The position numbers and the translations under genes were made by a program. From NCBI GenBank assembly GCA_001298555.1, contig LJCW01000366.1:1-37280 (forward strand): a stretch of 37,280 nucleotides of DNA, written 5' to 3'. The stretch's first letter is position 1; every line of letters starts with the position of its first letter. Positions 18,537 to 25,431 of this stretch are shown here, piece by piece. Below the pieces are notes generated by a model. It saw only the letters and a program-made list of their open reading frames with translations. It made no database searches and was not told where the DNA came from. This stretch comes from Actinobacteria bacterium OV450 (GTDB lineage Bacteria; Actinomycetota; Actinomycetes; Streptomycetales; Streptomycetaceae).

Positions 18537-18785
18537 CTGACAGAACTGACAGAACCTCGCCATGTGGCCCCTGACCTGCGGCTTTGGCCGGTTTGGCCTG
18601 CGTGACAAAACCTCGAAAAACTCTGACAGAACCTCGAAAACCTCGGTTCTGTCAGACCGGACGGCTCGCCCCGCGGCGAGGTTTTTTGGGTTCTGTCAGA
18701 GTTTTCGGAGGTTTTGTCAGAGCTCCGAAAGTGCTCGTTTCCGCAGGTCAGGAGCCTGGTCGGGAGGTTCTGTCAGTTCTGTCAC
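18537..18785. repeat. iteron-like repeats of CTGACAGAAC, candidate replication origin
   Basis: Nine copies or near copies of CTGACAGAAC occur in about 250 bp. Forward copies start at 18537, 18546, about 18601 (variant GTGACAAAAC) and 18623. Reverse copies GTTCTGTCAG start at 18646, 18690, 18711 (GTTTTGTCAG), 18767 and 18776. The outermost copies on each side are tandem with a 9-bp step, facing inward, and AT-rich CCTCGAAAA runs accompany the middle copies. The cluster lies directly downstream of the DUF3987 gene and is AT-richer than its surroundings. It could be the origin used by the Prim-Pol/DUF3987 proteins, or a regulatory array. Confidence 0.65.
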
Positions 18786-18800
18786 GGGGTTGGGGGGTTT

Positions 18801-20342
18801 TCAGGCGGCGGGGGTGATGCGGGGGTGGGTCTCGTAGCGGGGGGAGGGCGGCCGGCCGCCGCGGGTGGTGCGGGGCGGCGGGGGCTGCTGGCGGACCCAG
18901 CCGTGTTCCTCCAGGAGGTCCAGGGCGGGGTCGAGGTCGCCCATGGCGGGGAACTCGCTGCGGGGCATCGCGCGGAAGAGGTCGCGTTTGGTGAAGGCGG
19001 CGGTGCGCGTCTCGGTCAGGTGGGTCAAGACGGTGTGGGCGGCTCCCTGGGCGGGGTCGGCCTTCATGGCGTTGAAGACGTCGAGGGCGTGGGCGGTGAA
19101 GTAGTCCCCGAGCCGCGTGGCGGCGGCCATGGTCGCGGCGGTGATCGGCCGGGTCCAGGCATCTTCGGGGTGGGCGGCGAGGTGGAGGAGGCCTGCGATG
19201 CGGGCGACGGCGCCGTCGCGCTTGCTGGCCCAGTTCACGATCGGCGCGAGGCTCCCGTCCTTGCGCAGGCGGGATTCCGTGACGCGCTGGTAGGCGAGGA
19301 GGACGGCATCGGCTTCGGGGGTGAGGGTGAGTGCGACGGTCTCGGTCCAGCCCGCCAGGGTCAGGGCCAGGCGGCCGAGGTTCTGGGCGTAGGTGCCGGC
19401 CGTGTCGGGGTCGAGGAGTTCGGGGGTGAGGTTGCGGTAGCCGACGAGGGATTCGGGCTTGGAGTACAGGAACCGGGCGAGCAGGCCGCGGCCGTCGGCG
19501 CCCTTGATCTGGCCGATGGCATCAAGGACGTCCGGCTGGACGGCCAGGCCCATGGTGATGGCGGGGTTCTCGATGTACTGGGCGTCGCGGGCCTGGCGGT
19601 TGACGCGGGCCATGTCGCCTGCGTGGCCCTTGAGGAAGATCCCCATGTTCGGGACGCCGGAGTAGCGCCCGGCAATGATCTCGAAGATCTCGCCTTCTGG
19701 GGACAGGATCGCGATCCGTCCGTCCTGCTGGGCGAGGAGGCTGGTCAGGCTCTCGGCCGTGACGTCGTCCGCGACAAGCTGCGGCTCGGCCGGGACGACG
19801 GCCCGCTCGGCGGACTCGGCCAGAGAGATGGCCTGGGCGGTCAGCCCCGCCAGCTTCTCGGCGTCGGCGTTGGCTGCCAGCTTCTCGGCCCTCTCGGCCG
19901 CGGCCTTCGCGATCCGCGCTGAGGCTGCGGCCTCGGCACGCTGGGGCGCCGTGAGGTCGATGAGGGCCGCCTCAGCGGCGAGGAGCGGCTTGGTCATGAG
20001 TCCGAACACGGCGCTCTTGCGGTTGCCGGGCGGCAGGGCGACGGCGGTGTAGAGGTTGACCGGCTCGCTCCACTGCCCGCGCACGGTCACGGTGAGGCGC
20101 CCGCCGGCGGCGGTGCCGATGACAGCGAGGGCGAGGCATCCGGCGAGGTCGACGGGTGTCTGCGTCTCCTCGGCGACTCCGGCCGTCATGGCGGCGAGCC
20201 AGTCGGGCAGGGCGTCCACGGGGAAGGCGGGGAGCTGGCCGCGGGGGTTGAGGGGGACGGGCTCGTCCCACGTGGGCCCGGCCACGGCCTCCGGGGTCAG
20301 CTCGTCGAACCCTTCCCACAGCTCAGGGTCGTGCGGACTCAT
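18801..20342 (-). CDS. DUF3987 replication-associated ATPase-like protein
   Basis: A 513-aa protein of the DUF3987 group found in phages and AICEs, probably a helicase-like replication factor working with the primase-polymerase. A P-loop variant PPGNRKS near residue 105 is characteristic. A long Ala/Glu coiled region (about 125-185) follows, then EIFEIIAGRYSG and an ATPase core. The C-terminal wing ends in the typical GGRPPSPRYETHP. The ATG at 20342 overlaps the stop of the 117-aa gene and has GAAGGGAA as ribosome site; the open frame to 20459 is discarded. It lies immediately before the repeat cluster, which suggests it acts on that DNA. Biochemical function in AICEs is not settled. Confidence 0.82.
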   Translation of the reverse strand: MSPHDPELWEGFDELTPEAVAGPTWDEPVPLNPRGQLPAFPVDALPDWLAAMTAGVAEETQTPVDLAGCLALAVIGTAAGGRLTVTVRGQWSEPVNLYTAVALPPGNRKSAVFGLMTKPLLAAEAALIDLTAPQRAEAAASARIAKAAAERAEKLAANADAEKLAGLTAQAISLAESAERAVVPAEPQLVADDVTAESLTSLLAQQDGRIAILSPEGEIFEIIAGRYSGVPNMGIFLKGHAGDMARVNRQARDAQYIENPAITMGLAVQPDVLDAIGQIKGADGRGLLARFLYSKPESLVGYRNLTPELLDPDTAGTYAQNLGRLALTLAGWTETVALTLTPEADAVLLAYQRVTESRLRKDGSLAPIVNWASKRDGAVARIAGLLHLAAHPEDAWTRPITAATMAAATRLGDYFTAHALDVFNAMKADPAQGAAHTVLTHLTETRTAAFTKRDLFRAMPRSEFPAMGDLDPALDLLEEHGWVRQQPPPPRTTRGGRPPSPRYETHPRITPAA

Positions 20343-20692
20343 GCGGCTTCCCTTCGCGAGGTGAGGCGGGAGCAAGAGGTGCGGTGCTCTTCGTGGTCTG
20401 CGATGAGAGCGAGGGCGCGGGCCTGCCCGGCCGCGAAGAGATCGCGGCCGCAGGAGCACCAGGAGCGCACGCTCGGGGCCGCCCCATAAGAGGGCGGGGC
20501 GACGATGTGCAGCCAGGCCACCGGCCGGGGCCTACCGTCGGCGTGCGGGTCAGGGCGAACAGATGAAGGGACGCCTTCGGCGACGACTTTCGGCGCGCCA
20601 CGGCCGTCCCGGGCCGGGGTCGGTTTGGCGGGGCTGGTGTCGGCAGGGGCGGGGGGTAGGCCTTCCAAGGGGAGTGGAATCTGGGTGCTCAT
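20339..20692 (-). CDS. 117-aa AICE protein with Cys motif
   Basis: A small protein with a Pro-rich first half (PLPLEGLPPAPADTSPAKP) and an ordered second half: VAWLHIVAPPS, then SWCSCGRDLFAAGQ and a helix ending in DHEEHRTSC. The CSCG...H...H...C arrangement could bind zinc. The ATG at 20692 overlaps the Prim-Pol stop, and its own stop overlaps the DUF3987 start (both ATGA), so it is translated as part of the replication operon. I know no function for it. Confidence 0.78.
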   Translation of the reverse strand: MSTQIPLPLEGLPPAPADTSPAKPTPARDGRGAPKVVAEGVPSSVRPDPHADGRPRPVAWLHIVAPPSYGAAPSVRSWCSCGRDLFAAGQARALALIADHEEHRTSCSRLTSRREAA

Positions 20693-21576
20693 GCCGTCTC
20701 CCGGGCGCGGACCGTGCGGGCGGAGCTGTCGAGGGCGGAGCGGATCGTGGCGCGGCACTCGGCCATGGTGAGTCCGCGGTCCTCTCCTGCCGCTTGGAAG
20801 GCCTCCTCGACCTCGTCGCGGGGAAGGTCGCCCCATGCGACGAAGCGCCCCACCTTGAAGGCGCTGCGGTTGAGCGTGTTGTTCGCCTGCTGCGCGGGGG
20901 CCTGGCGGACGGCCTCGCACTCGGCGTGCAGCGCTGCGCGTGCCGCGCTGCCTCCGCGGACCGGTGCCGGCATCCGCAAGGGGATCGGGCGCAGGGCCGG
21001 AGGCAGGAGCAGCGCAAGGAACCAGGCCGGGAGTTCGACGACCGGGGACGGGTCGGTGACCTCGTACCTTCCGGCCGCTGTGGTGCTGCCGGGGGCGACG
21101 ACGTAGCCGCCGTGGGCGCGGGTGTCGATGAGCGGGGCCAGCTTGCCCGCCGTGTTGCCCAGCCGGACCCCGTCGGGGGCGGTGAAGTACAGGTGGATCC
21201 CGCCGGAGGGAGTCCGCACGGTCAGGGTGGCCGGGACGGGCTGCCCGGCGCGCTCGCAGAGCGCCAACAGGTTCTCCGCGCCGCCAGGCGCGTCCTGACT
21301 GCAGTTCTCCTTGGGCATGTCGAGATCGACCACGACCAGCCCGGCCGGGCCGGTGGCCAAGCCGATGTTGTACGGCTTGTGGCTCCAGCAGCGGGCGATG
21401 ACCGCCGGGTCGGTGGTGGCGCGCTGCTCCCACTTCACGTGCCCGCCCGCGCATGCGCCGGTTCGGGGGCAGCGGTCGTCGCGGTGCAGGGCGGGGGCCT
21501 TCGAGCCGGGGCGAAGCGGGAACACCGGCCACCCTCGGCCGGCGGCGGCCAGGGCCGCGTCCACGAGGGCGTTCAC
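20689..21576 (-). CDS. bifunctional DNA primase-polymerase (Prim-Pol)
   Basis: A 295-aa archaeo-eukaryotic-type primase-polymerase that would prime and start replication of the excised element. The Prim-Pol N-domain motifs are in order: GWPVFPLRPGSKAP, HVKWEQRATTDP, YNIGLATGPAGLVVVDLDMP with the DLD metal ligands, RTPSGGIHLYF (SGGxH), and HGGYVVAPGS. The C-terminal 80 residues are a helical extension (ANNTLNRSAFKVGRFV). It begins with GTG 21576 inside the methyltransferase stop (GTGA) and ends overlapping the next start. The open frame upstream to 22479 is only a shadow of the methyltransferase. Confidence 0.9.
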   Translation of the reverse strand: MNALVDAALAAAGRGWPVFPLRPGSKAPALHRDDRCPRTGACAGGHVKWEQRATTDPAVIARCWSHKPYNIGLATGPAGLVVVDLDMPKENCSQDAPGGAENLLALCERAGQPVPATLTVRTPSGGIHLYFTAPDGVRLGNTAGKLAPLIDTRAHGGYVVAPGSTTAAGRYEVTDPSPVVELPAWFLALLLPPALRPIPLRMPAPVRGGSAARAALHAECEAVRQAPAQQANNTLNRSAFKVGRFVAWGDLPRDEVEEAFQAAGEDRGLTMAECRATIRSALDSSARTVRARETA

Positions 21577-22307
21577 GCGGCCACCGCCCTGGCCGGGGTG
21601 CGGGCGAGGAAGGCGCGGCCGAGCCATTGCGCGTAGGCGGGCGGGATGGCCTCGGTGAGTTCCTCTCGGACGTCTGTCCAGTAGATGCCCATGGCCTGCT
21701 GCATCTCGGCGATGGTGGCCTTGCCTCCGCCGGCGCCGTAGGCGGCGACGTACGGGCCGTCGCGGTAGACACCGTGGCGCCAACCGCGTACGTAGCCGCG
21801 GTGCTTGAGATGCTTCGGTTTGGGGTTGCTCCAGCCGCCGAGTTCGAAGTTCCGGTGCCGCATGACTCCGAGGCCGAACATCTCCCCGCACAGGGTGATG
21901 TCCTTGCGAACGTCGGCCTTTCCGTCGGGCTGTTCGATGACGTACGGCAGACCGGACGCGTTCAGAAGCCTCCGGGTGGGGGCGACGAGGTCGACGTGCT
22001 CGCCGCCCCAGCCCCGGGACCGATTGGTGCCCACGGTCAGCGCGCACTGCTTCTGGCAGGGCGGGGAAGAGTGGATGGCGGTGTAGCGGCGGATCTCCCC
22101 GGAGGCGATCAGCTCGGCGAGGACGGTGAGCGCGTCGCCCTGGCGGAAGGTGAACGGGTAGTTCGGGCGCGGGCGGATGTCGACGCCTTCGACGTCGAAC
22201 CCGGCCCGGTTGTAGCCCATGCCGGCGCCGCCGGCGCAGCAGTACAAGTCCAGGAGTAAGGGCCGGGCGGCGGTTTGGTCTCGCCCGATGTCGGTGGGTT
22301 GGGTCAT
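21573..22307 (-). CDS. C5-cytosine DNA methyltransferase
   Basis: A 244-aa orphan C5-cytosine methyltransferase with no restriction enzyme nearby. Motif I is LLLDLYCCAGGAGMGY. The catalytic loop is HSSPPCQ (motif IV), motif VI is VIEQPDG, and motif VIII-like RHRNFEL follows. Motif VI normally reads ENV; here Glu is kept but Asn is Gln. The target-recognition region is very short, as in phage and AICE enzymes. The ATG at 22307 was preferred because GGAGG lies 8 bp before it; an upstream GTG would give 5 extra residues. It is coupled to Prim-Pol, so it may mark the origin or shield the element from host restriction on transfer. Confidence 0.85.
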   Translation of the reverse strand: MTQPTDIGRDQTAARPLLLDLYCCAGGAGMGYNRAGFDVEGVDIRPRPNYPFTFRQGDALTVLAELIASGEIRRYTAIHSSPPCQKQCALTVGTNRSRGWGGEHVDLVAPTRRLLNASGLPYVIEQPDGKADVRKDITLCGEMFGLGVMRHRNFELGGWSNPKPKHLKHRGYVRGWRHGVYRDGPYVAAYGAGGGKATIAEMQQAMGIYWTDVREELTEAIPPAYAQWLGRAFLARTPARAVAA

Positions 22308-22391
22308 GCTGGTGACCTCCACAGGTCTGTTGAGGGCTTGGGATACGAGGGCGGCCCGGTCTTTGGCGAGAGGGGGCCGCCCTCGGCGTGT

Positions 22392-22580
22392 TCAGTGGCG
22401 GGCGTGGTCGGTGGCCAGGTCGGTGAGGCGTTTGGCCTCGGCGGGGGTAACGGCGCGGTAGCGGATGTTCACGCGGCACCCGGGCTGGGGGCAGCGGATC
22501 GTGCGTTTGCCGGCCAGGAGGGCGACCGCGTCAGATACGCGCTCACTCAGGGGGCTTCGGTCCACGGGTCGGCCTTTCAT
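22392..22580 (-). CDS. 62-aa AICE protein with CPQPGC motif
   Basis: A small basic protein: a helical start (VSDAVALLAG), KRTIRCPQPGCRVNIRYR in the middle, then a helix with AEAKRLTDLATDHARH. The C-x4-C pair and the two C-terminal His could bind zinc. Its ATG at 22580 overlaps the stop of the 166-aa gene. It is last in that block, with an 84-bp gap before the methyltransferase. Small mobile-element transfer proteins of this kind are common in AICEs, but their role is unknown. Confidence 0.75.
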   Translation of the reverse strand: MKGRPVDRSPLSERVSDAVALLAGKRTIRCPQPGCRVNIRYRAVTPAEAKRLTDLATDHARH

Positions 22581-23077
22581 CGGTTGTTGAAGGTGCCGGT
22601 GGCGCGGCCGAACATGCCGGACGCGCTGATGTTCTGGGTGATGTGCTGCACCGGGCCGGCGCGGTGTCCGTGGCTGCGGCCAGCCCGGAGAAGGAGGGGT
22701 GCGAGCGCTCCGGCGGCGATGAGTGCGACGGCGGCCCAGAGGGCTTCGGCCATGGCGAGGACTCCAGGGGCGGCGTAGGAGATCCCGAACCCGGCCGCGG
22801 CGATCCCGCCACCGACGGTCGGGGCGAGGAGGGCCGTGGTGCGGGCCCACCGCGGGATCGGTTCCGGAGCATGGACGGGTTCCGGTTGGGTGGTGGAGTG
22901 GGTGTGGGGGTGGGTATAGGCGAGGGTGCGGATCCCGTTGGGGAGGGTGACCCACTCGACGCCCGGCGGGATATCGACGGGAAGCAGCACCGGCGGGGTG
23001 ACGGGCCGCATCTGGTGGACGGGGTCGCCGCAGCGGTGGGTGGGGGCGGTGCTCGTGAGGACGGGTTCGGAGTGCAC
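22577..23077 (-). CDS. Spd-like small membrane protein
   Basis: A 166-aa protein with a Pro/His/Thr-rich soluble first half (LPVDIPPGVEWVTLPNGIRT), then two hydrophobic stretches from about residue 85 to 130 (ALLAPTVGGGIAAAGFGISY and ALWAAVALIAAGALAPLLL) and a short Arg/Gly tail. By size and place it resembles the Spd (spread) proteins that help a transferred plasmid move along the hyphae. The GTG start at 23077 has only a weak ribosome site. It begins 20 bp past the 16-bp-stem hairpin, so its promoter may lie in the repeat region upstream. Confidence 0.68.
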   Translation of the reverse strand: MHSEPVLTSTAPTHRCGDPVHQMRPVTPPVLLPVDIPPGVEWVTLPNGIRTLAYTHPHTHSTTQPEPVHAPEPIPRWARTTALLAPTVGGGIAAAGFGISYAAPGVLAMAEALWAAVALIAAGALAPLLLRAGRSHGHRAGPVQHITQNISASGMFGRATGTFNNR

Positions 23078-23096
23078 AACGCGGTCCCATCAATCG

Positions 23097-23136
23097 GCGC
23101 GGGACCACCTACCAGAGCGCGTAGGTGGTCCCGCGC
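23097..23136. terminator. 16-bp perfect hairpin between traB and the Spd gene
   Basis: GCGCGGGACCACCTAC (23097-23112) pairs exactly with 23121-23136 around an 8-base loop. There is no T-tract on either strand, so it may be a factor-independent actinobacterial terminator or part of a transfer locus together with the adjoining repeats. Confidence 0.7.
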
Positions 23137-23138
23137 GG

Positions 23139-23311
23139 CTTGTCGTCTGCTTGTCGCCTGGCTTGTCGTGTGCCTTGTCGTCCGGCTTGCCTTGTCGCTT
23201 GTCTTGTCGCTTGTCTTGTCGCTTGTCTTGTCGCTTGTCGCCTTCCAGGTCAGAGCCCGGATTCCGGCCCGTGGGGCTGGAATCCGGGGCTCGGCGACAA
23301 GGGGCGACAAG
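23139..23311. repeat. CTTGTC repeat array, candidate clt transfer locus
   Basis: CTTGTC starts at 23139, 23150, 23162, 23174, 23191, 23198, 23203, 23210, 23215, 23222, 23227 and 23234. From 23191 on it is a regular 12-bp unit (7+5 step). Two inverted copies (GACAAG) lie at 23296 and 23306. A second hairpin sits between them (GAGCCCGGATTCC, 23253-23265, with GGAATCCGGGGCTC, 23279-23292). The array ends 12 bp before the traB stop. Streptomyces TraB proteins recognise short direct repeats in clt through their C-terminal winged helix, which makes this the best candidate in the element. Confidence 0.7.
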
Positions 23312-23322
23312 TACCCCTTGGG

Positions 23323-25428
23323 TTAGGGCTCGGGGGTGTGGGTGTGGTGGACGTAGCGGGTCTTGGTGCCGGTCCCGACCCGGATGGCGGTGCCGTCCTC
23401 GGCCCACTCTTGGAGCCAGCCGCTGATCGTCTGCCGGGTGGTCCCGAACTCGGCGGCCAGGGCCCGGGCGATCGCGGACGCTCCCGTGCCGGCCGGGCCG
23501 GCCGCCTGCAGAACGGTGAGGGCGGCGGTGCGGGCGGCGGTGTCCTGCTCCCCGGCGAACGCGGACAGGTTCAGCCCGCCCCCGCCCTGGCGTGGCGCCG
23601 AGGGCAGTTCCGCTTCCGCGTCCGGGGCGGTGGGGAACGCGGCATCGATCTGGCGCCGGAACTCGGCCGCCAGTCGGTCCTCCTCACTCCCCTCGGTGGC
23701 CGGAGCGGGGGCGGTGTCCCGCAGCGCGGACAGCGCGAGGCCGCCCGTCGAACCGCCCGCTGACGGTCCGGCTGGCGCCGTGAGCACGTCTTCGGTGCCG
23801 TCGGTCTCGGTGATCCATGCGATGCGGGCCTGGTCCCAGCGGCGGGCGTAGTCCGGCCCGGCCGCCTTGGCCGAGATCTCGTCCAGGCGGGGGTGGCGGT
23901 CGGAGGTGGCGAGGACGATGTCGCGGATCTGCGCGGGCTTGATCCGCCAGGCCTTGAACAGGCCCGGTGGTGACTCGGGGGTGCCCAGGAATCCGGCGCC
24001 CTTGTAGGGGGCCTGCTCGACCCGCAAGCCGGGGGTGCCGGGAAACAGCTTGGCCAGGTCCATTCCTTCCTTCTCGCCGCCGGTCAGTGCGACGCGGACT
24101 TTGGCCTCGCGGCGGATCATCAGGTTGCCGAGGACCGCTCCGGTGGCGCCGAGGGCGGTCAGGACGGTGCGCAGGGCCATGGCGCGGGAGATCCGGATGA
24201 CTTCCAGGATCTTCTCGGCCAGCCGCCGCATCTCGCGGTCGGTGCTGGCGAGGATCTCGGCGCCCTCGTCGACGATCAGCATGATCTGCGGGAGGTTGGG
24301 GCTGACCGGCAGGAGGTCGGTGTTCGCGTCGGCCATGAGCTGCTGATAGGCGACCTTGCGGCGTTTGGCGATCGCGATCGCCGCGTTCAGCATCAGGTGG
24401 GCCTCCTCCGGGGTGGAGGCGAGCCAGTCGATCCCGGGCCGTACCGCCTGCCCTTCGGTGCCGGTGAGCGCGGGCCGTACCCAGGGCAGGCCCGCGCTGC
24501 CGGCGTTGAGGTCGATGACCCACGGGAGGATGTCCGTGGCTCGGGCCATCGAGGTGATGACGGTGTGGACCCAGTTGGTCTTGCCGGAGCCGGTGGGGCC
24601 CGCGGCCAGCGCGCACTGTTCGCGCAGGAACACGTTGACCGTCCGGCCGTCGGTGCGCACACCCCAGGGCAGGCCGGTGTGGATGGACAGGGGGCCGTAG
24701 TCGTCGGGGTAGGGGAGGTCTTCGGCGAGGACGTTGACGGTGGTCACGTCGATGATCACGCGGCCCTGGTCGATGCCCGGGGACGCGGTGGCGGTGCAGC
24801 CGTGCGGGAGCCGGGCGTCGGCGGCGAGACGCTGGGCCTCGCGGGCGATGCGGTCGTAGGTGGTGCCTCCGGTGGGGAGTTCGGCGTCGATGCTGAACCC
24901 GGTCCCGGTGGGCCACATTTCCACTGCCAGGACGTGCAAGGTCACCCCGCAGACGCGCTGGATGCGGTCCGCCCACTCGATGGCGATGGAGCGGCGTTCG
25001 GCGGACAGTTCCCGGGCGATCTGCGCGGCAGCCTCCTGAGCGGCCACGTTCTCGCGGGCCTCCTCATACAGGCCGGTGGCGCGGGCGGCGGCGGCCATCC
25101 CGACGCCGAGGGTGGCGAGGGAGCCGATGGCTGCCCAGGACAGGGGGGTGGTGGCGGTGGCCCAGGTGGTCCAGCCTCCGGCGAGGAGCCAGGAGGCGGC
25201 TCGTGCGCCGAGGGTGCGGCCGGCGAGTTTCTGGCGCAGGCCTGCTGCGGTGTGGCCGATGGCGCCGGCGGTGGCGGCGGTCAGGGCCCAGGCGGGCGGC
25301 ATGTGGGTGGCGGCGCCGATGGCGGCCACAGCGTAGGAGCCGGTGGTGGCGGAGAGGGCGCCGGTCACGGGTCCGTGACCGGCCGCCCAGTCCAGCGGCA
25401 CCCCGCTCTTCTTGGGGGTGGTGGCCAT
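23323..25428 (-). CDS. FtsK/SpoIIIE-type conjugal DNA translocase, TraB-like
   Basis: A 701-aa hexameric DNA translocase that moves double-stranded DNA between mycelia, the single transfer protein of AICEs. Residues 20-115 are a membrane region of several hydrophobic segments. A linker domain follows (120-265), then the FtsK motor with Walker A GPTGSGKT (277-284) and Walker B LIVDEGAE (D387, E388). An Ala/Pro linker (about 545-625) connects to a winged-helix tail (GTGASAIARALAAEFGTTRQ...YVHHTHT), the part that in TraB reads clt repeats. Such repeats lie immediately after its stop. The ATG at 25428 is 3 bp from the stop of the upstream gene. Confidence 0.92.
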   Translation of the reverse strand: MATTPKKSGVPLDWAAGHGPVTGALSATTGSYAVAAIGAATHMPPAWALTAATAGAIGHTAAGLRQKLAGRTLGARAASWLLAGGWTTWATATTPLSWAAIGSLATLGVGMAAAARATGLYEEARENVAAQEAAAQIARELSAERRSIAIEWADRIQRVCGVTLHVLAVEMWPTGTGFSIDAELPTGGTTYDRIAREAQRLAADARLPHGCTATASPGIDQGRVIIDVTTVNVLAEDLPYPDDYGPLSIHTGLPWGVRTDGRTVNVFLREQCALAAGPTGSGKTNWVHTVITSMARATDILPWVIDLNAGSAGLPWVRPALTGTEGQAVRPGIDWLASTPEEAHLMLNAAIAIAKRRKVAYQQLMADANTDLLPVSPNLPQIMLIVDEGAEILASTDREMRRLAEKILEVIRISRAMALRTVLTALGATGAVLGNLMIRREAKVRVALTGGEKEGMDLAKLFPGTPGLRVEQAPYKGAGFLGTPESPPGLFKAWRIKPAQIRDIVLATSDRHPRLDEISAKAAGPDYARRWDQARIAWITETDGTEDVLTAPAGPSAGGSTGGLALSALRDTAPAPATEGSEEDRLAAEFRRQIDAAFPTAPDAEAELPSAPRQGGGGLNLSAFAGEQDTAARTAALTVLQAAGPAGTGASAIARALAAEFGTTRQTISGWLQEWAEDGTAIRVGTGTKTRYVHHTHTPEP

Positions 25429-25431
25429 GAT

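Noticed and set aside
18457..18655. N-terminal extension of the 65-aa primase-tail protein
   Set aside because: The frame is open but contains no ATG, GTG or TTG upstream of 18456 and reads through the repeat cluster.
23090..23407. Minus-strand frame reading the CTTGTC array as a DKRQ-type repeat protein
   Set aside because: No ribosome site, overlap with the traB 3' end, and a better explanation as a DNA-level repeat array.
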